A stretch of 64,000 bases of DNA from Alentia gelatinosa (lineage: Eukaryota > Annelida > Polychaeta > Phyllodocida > Polynoidae): assembly GCA_950022655.1 (NCBI GenBank), contig OX465581.1, forward strand, positions 106,313,125 to 106,377,124, given 5' to 3'. A program made the position numbers and the translations under genes. Position 1 is the stretch's first letter. Every line of letters starts with the position of its first letter. This document shows positions 53,138-64,000 of the stretch, one piece after another. The notes beneath the pieces are model-generated. The model was not told the origin of the DNA. It did no database searches and saw only the letters and a program-made list of their open reading frames with translations.

Positions 53138-54824
53138 TCAATTGACATGCGTCCAATCGATTGGTACCCGGCTTAAAATACAACTTCATGACTGGACCGT
53201 GTGCAGAACGCCCGGACCCAGTGAGCACGTGGACTAGCGTCTCCTGGCATGGACTGCAGTCGTCTGCTTTCATTAAAATTAGATCCAGGATTACTAATAG
53301 GGACCGCTGCCATTTGAAGGTTTTGATTTGGTCATGAATTGCTTATAACGGCTGTCTCTTTCTCTTCTATTTTTTTATTTTTAATAAACATTTATAAGAA
53401 TGTAAATAACAATTCACCCTATGGAATGTCACGTGATGGGTAAACATAAAGTTATAAATTCATTTGTCATATGAAAGATTAATTGGAGAGCGCTTTTAAT
53501 AAGGAATCCCACGATTAAATTGTCACCATTCTGAGATTTATCATTAGGAGAGACACTCGGGTGCGCCCATTAGGGTTAGTTTGCAAGGACTAATATATCT
53601 TCTGTGTTTAAGGATTCCTAGTAAATGGTTTAAGTGAGACTTCATAACGTTATCAATGTGTGGTTTCGGCACCTGCACGACGCTTTATACCACATATTAA
53701 ATGTCATATAAGACAACATAACTGAAGATGTTATTGGGAAAGACGTAAACTTGTCGCCTATATATTTTTATATTGCATCATATATGAATATAGCATATAA
53801 GATATCATATATGACCATATGTATACAATGTTTCATCACCTACAATGTCGATGTTCACGTCACACCAGGCCATACATCACGCGCTTAACTATAGTAGCAA
53901 CTCTTCTACGTGTTACGGGACAATGTGTAGGTCACACGGTGTTCGTCACTGGACCTTACCCAGAACGACATCAGACGTTTGAATGGCAAGGACAATTTGT
54001 GCACCGTTAGTCTGGCATATGAAAAATGCAACATCAGTCTGAAAAGAATAGAGAAAACAGTGACGAAAAAGTTGAGGAAATCGGACCTGACATGGTCTCG
54101 GGTTCTACAATGCCGTGAGAAGCTGCCTCTTGAGGTCCACAAGTCATGATGGGGTGCCCCTGGTGTGTATACATGTAAACTCACCACAGAAACCCCTCCA
54201 CCATCTCCAGTATCGGCCCTGGAGGCCCATCCCAGGCCGGAGGTTCAGTCTGTGTAGTTCAGCCTGTGTTTACCCTGAATCCAACAGGAGAACGCTCACT
54301 GGGCACGAGTTCAATTACAGACGGCCCGAGTTTATCGGAGCTGCTCACCAATTAGGCATGTCATCAGAGCGCCCGCCTGCCTGGAGCCTACGGGGACGGG
54401 GCCAGGGTCAGCCGGGGTTATTGTTGAAGGGGAAGCGTCCGTGGATCCGCACAATGACTGTCCCTTTAATCAGACTGCTACACTATATAGTGATGTGGCT
54501 GGGAGTGGGTGGGGGTGATAACCTAAATACGTGTCATCTCATTCACCCCTCCTCCAACTTTATTCCGATCTCTCTCCACGTCGACACGTAACAGAGTTGG
54601 CCTCTAAATTCATTTGGAAACAGTGACACTTGTCCCGGAAAAAGAAAAAAAAAGAACAGCGGACATAAAACGTCACTGAAGCACTGCTAAGCTATTATCC
54701 ATATGAGACAGGGGGCGGTAATTCTGTTCAAACAAGTTCATTAACGCTGTCAAACCACTGTCACAGGCGCCATGCCAAATGTCAGGCTTGTGATCGGAAG
54801 AGGAGGAGGTGGTGCGCCATCCAG

Positions 54825-54838
54825 ACGCCAGGTGGCGG
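54825..54838 (+). promoter_or_regulatory. CTCF-type motif, one mismatch
   Basis: ACGCCAGGTGGCGG differs from the consensus only at its first base and is followed by CAG, as in many CTCF sites. Plus orientation, upstream of the visible ERR exons. Confidence 0.5.
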
Positions 54839-57800
54839 CAGCGTGCTAGAAGGTTGTCCCCTTGTTTAGTTTTTCTCTGGGTTTAACTTGATACAAAAAC
54901 AAGAGACGCACGAGTGTAAGTTAATGTCAGGGCAAATATGTCAAAACAACACAAATAAACAGTTGGTATTGCGTGGCTTCATGTTGTATTGTGTTTGTTA
55001 AACTAAATAAACGAGAGTAGAAACAAATATCTGCGTTGGGTAACTCGAGGAACCAAAAGAGTTCAACTTTATTTTCTAAATAAACAATGTCCGGAGGTCC
55101 TGTTTGAAGTGCCCTAGACGAGTAGATAACAGTAGCTCTGGTTTAGTGCATATACTGGGAGGAAAGTTATGGCTAGAGCTAGCGGCGGAAGAGACCAAAG
55201 TACTAGGTACGTTATATAAATGTTTGTCTTCCATACATTCCGATATACCTTGGCTGCTACTACACTGGAGCACCGAGATCTGTGATTTTCTATTGGAGAT
55301 TACCTTGTTGTACTCCTGTCAAACATAGTTCGCCAGAAGGTCGACGAGGGGATATCCAGTATGATACCTCAATAAAAAGGACGCAACTCTATTTTCGAAA
55401 GTTGTGCCCTGTGTATACACCACTATTGATAATTCTACCCAACCTATCTCAGTCTGCATACTCATCTGATGGTAAAACCTGCTATATCAATAATATGGTA
55501 AGAAATATGATAGATAACGCTGTGATTGGTTAGCATTCCCTTTCACATTGGACAGTAGAAATATGAATTTAGGAAGAGCACCATGTCATTGCTTCCCTCA
55601 GGTATATTCCGTGACTGGATTTAGGAACCGGCCCCATGTGTTATTTTTAGCAGCCGAGCTCTGAACCTTGTCCACGTTGCGTCTGCGTGTACAGAGGTGA
55701 GTAAACCCCTGTCCCGGTGTCCAGGTTACATAAAACCCATCATACTGACCACTGTGTATATTTAGACAGACGACTAATCCCTGATACAAACTGCCTGTTG
55801 CCACACTGATGAGTTGATATACGTATACATATATACACGAATTTACCCCGCAGGAAAATGTGTAAGGAACCCTTACCACTCAACTCCAACCCTAGCCGCT
55901 AATCACCCATTTTCCAGGCCTTACTCCCCTCCCACTACTCACCACCCATCCATCATGCCAGCAAAGCCCCACACCACTCTCTATCATCTCCCTACAGAAA
56001 ACTGTGGGACAGGGATGGTTATATCTACGGTTTATCGGGCTGATTAGATTACACGAATGGCCCTTTGGATCACGTTTGTACTCTCCATCCACAGTGGCGC
56101 TGCTATGGATCTTCAATGGATCCTCAGTCCAATGTCCAGTTATCTGATAGGGCCGTGTCTGTGCAATGGAGAGGGAGTTGGGTTTAAAAGCAGTACGTTA
56201 TCTTCATTAGTGGGTGCGGGACGATGGGTGGGGAGGGGTGATGGGACCATAACTATTACCCCGTTCTTGCCACCCCACACCTCTGCTACCCAATGGGGAC
56301 CGATAACGCCTTGGTGAGGATGATTAGTCCCTAATTACAAATTATCAATACGTGGCCATAACCTCATTAGTGATCATATTCTGGGTTGATGCGTCCTCGC
56401 ACTAGTAAATGGACTTAGGGCAAGATATGTGACGGTTCTTATCACGTTGCGCTTAAAATTTCAACATAGAGATAACCTCAGAATGGGCACACTGTATCTG
56501 TGTAATTCACTAAAATAAAAAATATACCATGTTCTCATTTTACCAGTCTCTCGTAGGAACACAATGACTTTGTGGATTCGTGGTTCGAACAATCCATTAC
56601 AGGTTACATCAATCCCCATGCAATAGCTTACTATGTGCCACACATTCTAATGAACTAAATCGATTCATGTTAAATAATAGTGATGGACTCCATAGAGCAG
56701 TTCATGTGGTAATAAAGAAGAAACCAACAAGTCTTGGTCAAAGTCGTCGTTCTCCACGAATTTGATGCGGTGTGATATGAACGAGGCGACAGCTGAGTGA
56801 ATATCACACAACATTCAAACGAGCTGGAGAATGACTTCTTTGACCAAAACGAGTTGCTCTCAGTATTCATCTTACCCCTGTACACACTAAAAGAATTGAC
56901 AACACACAGGATATAGACTATTGAGAACGGACTGCAATACTCGTAGGGGTATGGAGAACGAGTTCTCAATGTTAAGCCTATGGACATTTATTCCAGGGGT
57001 GAGATAGAGGATGAGACTGCTCAGAAACTGCAGTGAGCATATCGGGGTGGAGGGTATTTGCTCATAGAAGACAGTGCTATGCTATAATGGACCGCATTCA
57101 CACGTCCCTGAGAGACAGCTCTCTTATCGGCGCTGCAGGTTCAGTGTCGTTTTGTGAGTAGTGAAGGGGAAACAGCATCGTGTAAATCGGCTCGCGACTA
57201 AGAAATGCAGATTTTCGCTGACCCAAGCATTTCTGTGTAAGACGGAGTAACGCACGTGAAACCGCGAACGCGTAGCACAGAGACGACAAATAGTACCCAA
57301 CTGTTATCATTCCCGCGCGAGGTATTCTCCCACATACCGCAGATCGAGGCATGCTTGTATAGCTGCGATAACTACGCCAAAACGGTCAGGTTGGAGGTGG
57401 CAGATTGTAGCCATGTAAATATTACTCAACATCTGGGGGTTCAGAGGGGAGGACGTGTAGGGAAGTGTCAGCCGCTGTGCTAATTATTATCGACACTCAT
57501 TAGCAATCACTGCAGGTAACGAGATTCACGCATATTCCACCCCAGACCCCTGCAGAGTGCAGAATTCCTCGCATGATTTCTGTTCCGTGTCTCCTTTTCG
57601 TTTTTCGTATGTTTTCTGGGGGAGGTGGGAGGGGTGACTGTCGGCCCTTGTTTTCTGTGTGGCCATAGAAGAGGGCTACCGGTCCAAGATCAACACGCCA
57701 GCTGGCTAGACTACACCCGAGCCAGCTGCCCACACTCCGCCGACACCCCGCCGACTCCCACGCGGTCAGACAGCAGCGAGACACGCGCTCTCTCATTCCC

Positions 57801-60800
57801 TCTCACCCACAGTGCAAGCGATCAGTGCCGCCCTAAGTATCTTATCGACGCCGGATAATCTATTGAACTAATTAAGGCAGAGCGCGACGTCCATTGCATT
57901 CCACACATAGGCGCCAAGAGTTAATCGCATACTGACTCTGAGGTTACGGATCCGTCAATATAAGCTTGCGAAATGAGGCGAGGGTGTAACTACTGGTCAC
58001 ATCTGTCTTTACAGTGGGAAATAGTTGCATGTAGGCTGCATGTACCGCTGACCATCTGCTCTGTTGACCAACACTGGCCACTATAGCGTGACGTCTAATG
58101 CGGATGCAGCAATGGGCGAGGGAGAACGCAATGCGAGCAATTGCTGCAGAGGCAGTAGATGGGTGCTTGCGGACAGAGGAAATCAGCATTAGCAACTACA
58201 GTGAGCAGGACGAGACCTGCTGCTCCCCTACACAGAGAGAGAGAAGCTCATTATTGTGCTTCATCTCATGCAGACTCCCAGGATACAGCCATAATGCTTC
58301 ACATCCCCATAGGGATATATCACAGCAAAGCCCCCAACCACCCAAGCGCTGCATTTCACCCTCCTACTTAACATGAAGCAGAACCCGTTCCCATTATGCT
58401 GAATGACTCGGTGACGAGCAGTGACCGTACCGGTCATCCTCTTGGTAGACCAAACGGCAGCGCCAATGTTCGCCGGATCGCTCCAGTGGCCGTTATTACT
58501 TGCCGGCCTGCTTCCGCCTACTCGGCGAGTGACTCGGGCTCCCCCGTGACTAGGTCAGGAGGAGCAGCTCAGTCAGAGTAGCTTTGGTATTGATTATTGT
58601 CCTTGTTCGACGGGCGCCCACCTTGATGAATGAGGGTGCCGGGCCGGGAGAACTTGCGGGCTGACGAATTATGACGCTAGGTTGCCGGAGACAATAATGA
58701 TGCCCTCTCCGGGTAAGATTAGTGTCCCCCTTGTGGGCAGAGGGTGGCACTACCAACTCCCGCCCTCCTGTCAGACTGAGAGCAGAGCGGTCACTCCTCT
58801 GTCACGCCCGCGGCCTAGTATTGACTTCAAAGGCTTTTATCCGTTAATTCCAACGGAAGCCCGCATTCGTTCAGCACACCACCTTATCCCCAGTATTATA
58901 CAACATGCTTTGCCACTTTTCGAGCGACCCCCTTGTTACTCTTTCACCGTTAAATTCATACTAGAAAACTATGATAAATATCATCGAGGTGGACCTGGCT
59001 AGAGTCAAGCGTCTATTCCTAGAACGTAAACAAGCCCCCGATTGTATAAGGTTCTTGGCAAGCATACTTTGTGAAATGCTGAGCTGAGGGTGAATGTGGT
59101 GATATTTTGTCGGCGCCAAACCAAGCCAATAATCCTGACCCATTGCTTCAGTGGACCCGACTGGTACCGGCAGACCCCGGCAGTTTCATGTTTGTTGCCG
59201 GTAACAGATGTAGTAAACCTCCATAATTCATATGACTCATCCACGTACGGCACTGTAGAAATGCGGATATACCCTGACTAGGTGATATATTGATATGCAA
59301 GTGCTTTTAATGTAATAATCATCACATAAACTGCTTACTTGATATACATGCCATGGTTTACCTAAGTGAACAGGCCATGGATGGTGTCCAATGTACTGCG
59401 ATGAATCTGTAGACTCATACCAACGCGAATACTCGTTGCTCATACCCAATAATATTCTGTTTTCGGTAAGTCATTATAACTTGCTTGCCCAGCATTGTAC
59501 ATTGTATTAAATGGTATTTCCACTGTCAACGGTTTTTTTAGGAGGTCTTATTCAGACCTCAAACACAATGATTAGAGATTCAGCTAATTGCACATCTACA
59601 TATGCATAATGACATAGATATATTCTGACAGATGAGTCTATTGAAATGAGGACGCTGAAGAATGCAATTAAAGATGTCGCCTCGCCTAATTGATATAATA
59701 TACGACTTCCTTAATTTCCCAGAGAAAATCAATTCTAGCAATTAATGAAACCACAGCGGTGTCTTTCCTACCAACTCTCATCTTTTCTTGCCTGGTTTGC
59801 TCCAGGCACCCGATGGCAAGTTTAACTCCACCCTCTTGACCCCTACCCGTTTAGTGATCCGCTTGCCCTGGGATGTAATGGGTCCCCCACCAACAGGGAT
59901 ACCCGTTGCCCCCCACCCCTCCCCATCCAGCCTGTAAGCACTACCTGCACGGCAGGTACTTCCCATGTCGATTACCGCCCCAGATACTGACCGATCAGCC
60001 GCGGGCGGGCTCCCTGTGGGTACTGGAACCTCCGGGGAAAAGGCTGCAGGGTGTCGTTAGTGCCCCGAATGCCCGCCAAGCCGCCGTTCTAATGGCACAC
60101 GGGGGCGGGGCCGTGACCGGGGCCTGACGCCCTGCACCGGCCCCCGCACACGTGTCTGATTGATCCAGGAGGCCCTACGGGCGCTACCCTACAACAACAC
60201 GCCCCGATTCCGGTGGGCGCCCGGTGGAGGGATATAGGGCCCTATACCCGGGCATCATGGCACCAAACGCCGTAATAGCTACACAGAGAGAGGCTGCAGA
60301 AGAAAGACCTTTTTTAAGAGTCGAAGTTCAAGAGGCTGCGGGAGAATCAGTGCAAATATCCTTATAGGGTATCGCAATCGTATCAGAACCAGTATGAGCT
60401 ATTCAGGATAACATTTACGATGTCACCAATTCTTATTTGAAAAGAAAGTTGTACATAAATCGAGTGATACACCAGAAGAGGAGAATTGCCATATATTTCA
60501 AAGTTTCATTACCATGTAATCAGTTCCTAACTGCAAAGGCAAATGATTTCTGTTCTTTTGGTCTTATGTTTTTTTCCGATTGAGCAAAAGCATTTATTGA
60601 TTCAAAGTAAGACACAAACATTTCTACGGGTGTTTTTGTTATTTCTTACACATTTCGACCACCTTTATTCAATTATTTCGATTGCAGAGAAAAGTTCTGC
60701 AGTACAATATGAACGAGGATGTGGTCTGTTACCATGTGATACAAAGAAGGCTTTACGGTCTTGATCATGGGGCTCAGAGTGCTGGGTAGATGGGTATAAC

Positions 60801-60895
60801 AGTGTAAAGCGCTTAAGGTCAAATCTCAGCGAGATTGAATCATTATGAACATGATCCGAGTCACACACCTTCCTACCTCAGCTCCACCCTCCCAA

Positions 60896-61204
60896 GTTTG
60901 TTTGTTTGGTTTGATTTTACGTCCAGTCAACCATTATAGGTCCTTTCCAGACTTTCTCAAGGTTCTTTTATACCACTAGGGTGGTGATCGAATCTATGTG
61001 ATGAATTCAGGTAGAAATCTCACCCCTACACATTTACCGAGGTGAGAGTTCTTTTACTTCCCACACCACATAAAACATGGTATGAGAAGGATGGCCTTTG
61101 TTATAGCAGTAAATCTACCACTGCTGGGGGTGGGACTCCAACCCACAAAGTCTTACAACCTTGGGGTTACAAGTCCGGTGCTCTAACCACTGAGCTAACT
61201 CCCC
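60896..61204 (-). mobile_element. tRNA-derived SINE, near full length
   Basis: Read on the minus strand, the element begins GGGGAGTTAGCTCAGTGG, a tRNA 5' arm with a clear pol III A box. It continues through an anticodon-arm-like segment (GGACTTGTAACC) to a B box in GGGTTGGAGTCCC. A central region without tRNA similarity follows. It shares long blocks with the copy at 29.8 kb, for example GCAGTGGTAGATT, TCATACCAT and AGTAAAAGAAC. The 3' end is a short AAAC repeat (GTTTG units on the plus strand). Length is about 309 bp. The tail and the segment before it resemble SINEs common in molluscs, but I cannot assign the central domain to a named superfamily by eye. It lies upstream of the ERR exons in the same orientation as the gene. 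Confidence 0.88.
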
Positions 61205-61757
61205 ACCCCCGTACCCTGCCAAGTGATTAATATCAAAGGTGATATGTACGTATAATCTAAAGAGAGGGTTAGAAGGTTAATCTTGTGGAAGCATTCCCAA
61301 TGGACAGGATAACTCCATGCCGCGATTGACAATGTCGGGTAGTCGTGGACACCAGTAGGACCAGGGGAGGGAACTGGGATATTTTCTAATTCTCAGCAGC
61401 AGTGGAGCTTATGTGTAGGCGGAAAGACAATCCTCTTAGCCATTTCAAGAATTTTGGCTCCACGCTGTTAAACTCAGCATGGGGCTGCCACCAGCCGTCG
61501 ACTGCCATCAGCACGACCCCCACCGTAGGTGTTCGCTTATCCATGAACTGGGGGGAGTGGGGTGGCATGGGTCAGGCGATCTGCCGGCAGCCACAAGGAG
61601 TCTAAGCCTGGGGAGGGTAGGAGAGGAAGTCAGCAGGAGGAGGGAAGGCAGGGAGAGGGTGTCCTGGTAGGAACGACCAGACGGCCTGCTGCACAGGATG
61701 CTGAGCAGGATGTTTATTGCTGGTCAGTACAAGCAGTCTCTCCCGTCAGCGACTGCT

Positions 61758-61776
61758 GAGCAGCTCTGAGCAGCTC
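61758..61776. promoter_or_regulatory. Pair of GAGCWGCTC motifs, 10 bp apart
   Basis: Exact copies at 61758-61766 and 61768-61776, both in the GAGCAGCTC form, about one helical turn apart in a GC-rich island. Confidence 0.5.
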
Positions 61777-64000
61777 AAGGTCCCCAAGAGAATCCCCCTC
61801 CCTCTTCGAGGGTGGCTGCGGAGGCGGGGCACCCAAAGGCTGTGGCGCCTGGCGGGCAGGGATGGAAGGGGATGGGGCTGTGGACGGGTTGCGTGGACGA
61901 CAATCATTGCCGACAAGCGGTTCGTGTTTTAGACTCCGCAGCTATGGTCCCGCAGCACGCCGGGCAGCTGGCACCTATAAGAGCATCACTCACTACTACC
62001 CACGCCTCTCATACCTCACTCTTCTCCAGCCACAAAACAAATTAATAAACGGCCGCTTGGGGTGAGGGGATGCCACGCGGTGGTTGGGGGCGGCGTAAGG
62101 CTCACACGCTCTATACAAGCAAATCCCTTCCGCCCACACGTGCTCCTTAAAAAACACTAAAGGCGTAAACCCAACATCCCCTTCCTCCTCTTTCAACAAG
62201 ACACTGGAGCACCCCACCCATCAAGACACACCTAGAGAGACGGTGGCTAATTGCCGCGAGGCTGGATGGGGATAAGCCCACCCTCTTCCTTCGCCTCTCC
62301 TCCCGGATCATAACATGCCCTGTGGAGCGAGCCAATACGTCAGTGTATTTACTTAATTAAAAGAGTTTGACTCGCGGTGTGATCGATGCAAGCGTGCTTG
62401 TGGGCTTCTTCTATAGACACAGGTGGAAGCGACACGGACGACATCGATCTGCTACGTTACAGTCAACCTCCCCAGTCCTTCTTCCCACAACCAGCCCCCT
62501 GTAGACGTACGCAGAGCTCAACACACACAAACACACACATGCACGGCGCCACGCCCCATGTATGACGAGTCTCCACCAAGCACGAAACAACAGGACCCAC
62601 CTGGCCAATAACTAAAACATGACACAATCATTGCTGGCCACTAGCTCGCCCCTCGCGTTTATCATTGGCGTTTTCTTATTATTTTGTTTGTGTGCGTGTT
62701 TCCTCTAAGCAGGCCCTGGGATTGGCTGAGGCAGATGGCAGTGGGTGAAGAAGAAGGCATATCGGTAGTAGACTCGCACCGGCCACGGCAAACATGGATC
62801 CCTTACCGGCACGCTGCCACACTGTCACCGACCCACAGGAAATAACCGAGCGCTGGCCCATCAATCAAACAGTCTTCTTCTCCACTTCTCGCTGGGCGCT
62901 GAGAAATCGGCATTCAGCACATGTCGAACAAATACCGCCCCTCCGTTCCTCGAGGAAAAGAAGTAATTTGTAAATTATCACTTGGTGCCTTCGATGAGGG
63001 ATGCATACGAGATGGCTGTGGTGTGGAGGTTTTTTTCCGTCCTGCTGGGACCTCTTAATTAGTCCTGTCTCGACATCGACGGAGCTACGGGCTGATAAAC
63101 CATAACTAGAGTCCGTGTCACATGACGTTAAGAGCCAGTGACGTAACCATATTGATTATCTCTTCGGAAATGGCCTCTACCGGCAACGAGGTCAGTTTTA
63201 CAGGAAGCGGAAGGGAGGGGTGCGTGGGACGGGTGAGGTCATGGGTGATCCACTACCCTGCCTGACCAGCGCGCTATATTATAACCCGACCCGCCCACGC
63301 ACTCATCTCACCAATAGCTCGTCTTATCAGGGATCCACAATGCCCATCACCATCGGAGATCGTCTCTGGATCCCTCCACAGGGGTGGCTGGGGCAGTGAG
63401 AAAGGGTGCATAGGCTAGATGGCGTGGAATGTGCCTGGTGCTTTTCAGGCTCGACAATTGCCGAAGAGAGTCGGGGGTGGGGGAGGCTGAGACAGATCCC
63501 GCTCCCCCGTGAAAAATATCACCGGCAGCGCTGATAATTGCTTCTATTTTGGGGCGGCCGTGGTTGGCTGGGCCGGGCTGGGAGGAGCTGAACGGGTGGG
63601 CCATGCTAAACGCACTCTTGTGTGGTCCTGACGCGTGACCCGCTCATGCCCGTCGCCTTCCCCGCTGCCGTCCTCTTCCCACTGCCGTGCACACCAGTCA
63701 GGACGACTCCCATCATGGCCGACTCCCTAATAAGAAAATCCAATCAAGCCCGCTTGTGGATTCGGGATGGTGACTTAATAAGCAAACACTCCCCAGCATG
63801 GCAACCCTACGGGGGGAGTAGGGCCGGAGAGTTGAGGATACAGCAGAGTTATACAGCCTGTGTAACCCCCAGTACAACTAACATGCCTCGAAGGCTTGTG
63901 CGTAATTAGCGCATTAGAATGAATATGATTGGATTACCCAAGAGCAGTTCGCGTGGAAGATACCATCTGTACATGGGCATATTTCTTTCTGATATCTTTT

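Larger units (their letters stand above)
44294..64000 (-). other. ERR: Region upstream of the second-finger exon: non-coding, presumed intron toward the first-finger exon
   Basis: An exon coding the first ERR zinc finger should precede 44293 on the minus strand. I searched by eye for its complement (the conserved ACKAFFK coding segment) and did not find it, so the intron probably runs past base 64000. Contents: a T-rich acceptor tract immediately adjacent to the exon; GC-rich islands at 47.6-48.8 kb, 54.1-54.5 kb, 58.4-58.8 kb, 59.8-60.3 kb and 61.5-62.3 kb; seven exact GAGCWGCTC copies (48463, 48475, 48651, 54338, 58562, 61758, 61768); two weaker CTCF-type motifs; and a well-preserved tRNA-derived SINE at 60.9-61.2 kb. 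Stretches at 44.3-47.2, 50.7-52.1, 53.2-53.9 and 55.0-57.1 kb are AT-rich with only short direct repeats. Confidence 0.75.

Noticed and set aside
60808..60816. TTAAGGTCA, a match to the ERR response element TNAAGGTCA, suggesting autoregulation
   Set aside because: About two matches are expected by chance in 64 kb on both strands; a single one is not evidence.
61129..61204. A tRNA gene on the minus strand
   Set aside because: A and B boxes are present but the acceptor and anticodon stems do not close, and the sequence continues into the SINE body shared with another copy.

Overview
The window is animal nuclear DNA and almost entirely non-coding. It carries one gene I can name with confidence: part of an estrogen-related receptor gene (ERR, NR3B nuclear receptor class) on the minus strand. 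Three consecutive coding exons are visible, with consensus splice sites and mutually compatible phase-1 junctions. They are the second DNA-binding zinc finger (44177-44293), the C-terminal extension and hinge (34394-34504), and the start of the ligand-binding domain (20705-20866). The joined stretch is 390 nt, about 130 codons, separated by introns of about 9.7 and 13.5 kb. The exon for the first zinc finger and N-terminus was not found between 44294 and 64000. The rest of the ligand-binding domain was not found between 1 and 20704. Both probably lie outside the window.

The protein looks like a protostome ERR. Together with tRNA-derived SINEs ending in GTTT/AAAC repeats, it suggests a lophotrochozoan and most likely a mollusc. 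I cannot name a species. No bacterial, viral or plasmid-like coding is present. Most open frames above 60 codons are chance frames in intronic DNA, with no recognisable domain and no splice context.

Layout from the left. 1-20704 is the region 3' of the last visible exon. It has GC-rich islands near 6-7 kb, 12.2-13.5 kb, 16.3-16.6 kb and 19.7-20.3 kb, an E-box cluster (8.9-9.0 kb), CTCF-type motifs, and an ETS/YY1 promoter-like block at 16.5 kb. 20867-34393 is an intron with a SINE, an (AT)n array, a 47-bp tandem duplication, C homopolymers, a G-rich minisatellite-like tract and a duplicated 21-mer. 34505-44176 is an intron with a SINE tail, a TATA/initiator-like site on the plus strand, and a cluster of a 9-mer motif at 42.6 kb. 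44294-64000 is upstream sequence, probably intronic, with two more clusters of that 9-mer, two weaker CTCF-type sites and the best preserved SINE.

The most unusual signal is the self-complementary 9-mer GAGCWGCTC. It occurs 22 times by eye where about 0.5 is expected, has unrelated flanks, and clusters in GC-rich islands. It behaves like the site of an uncharacterised DNA-binding factor rather than a copied repeat. No tRNA, rRNA, CRISPR array or autonomous transposon was recognised.
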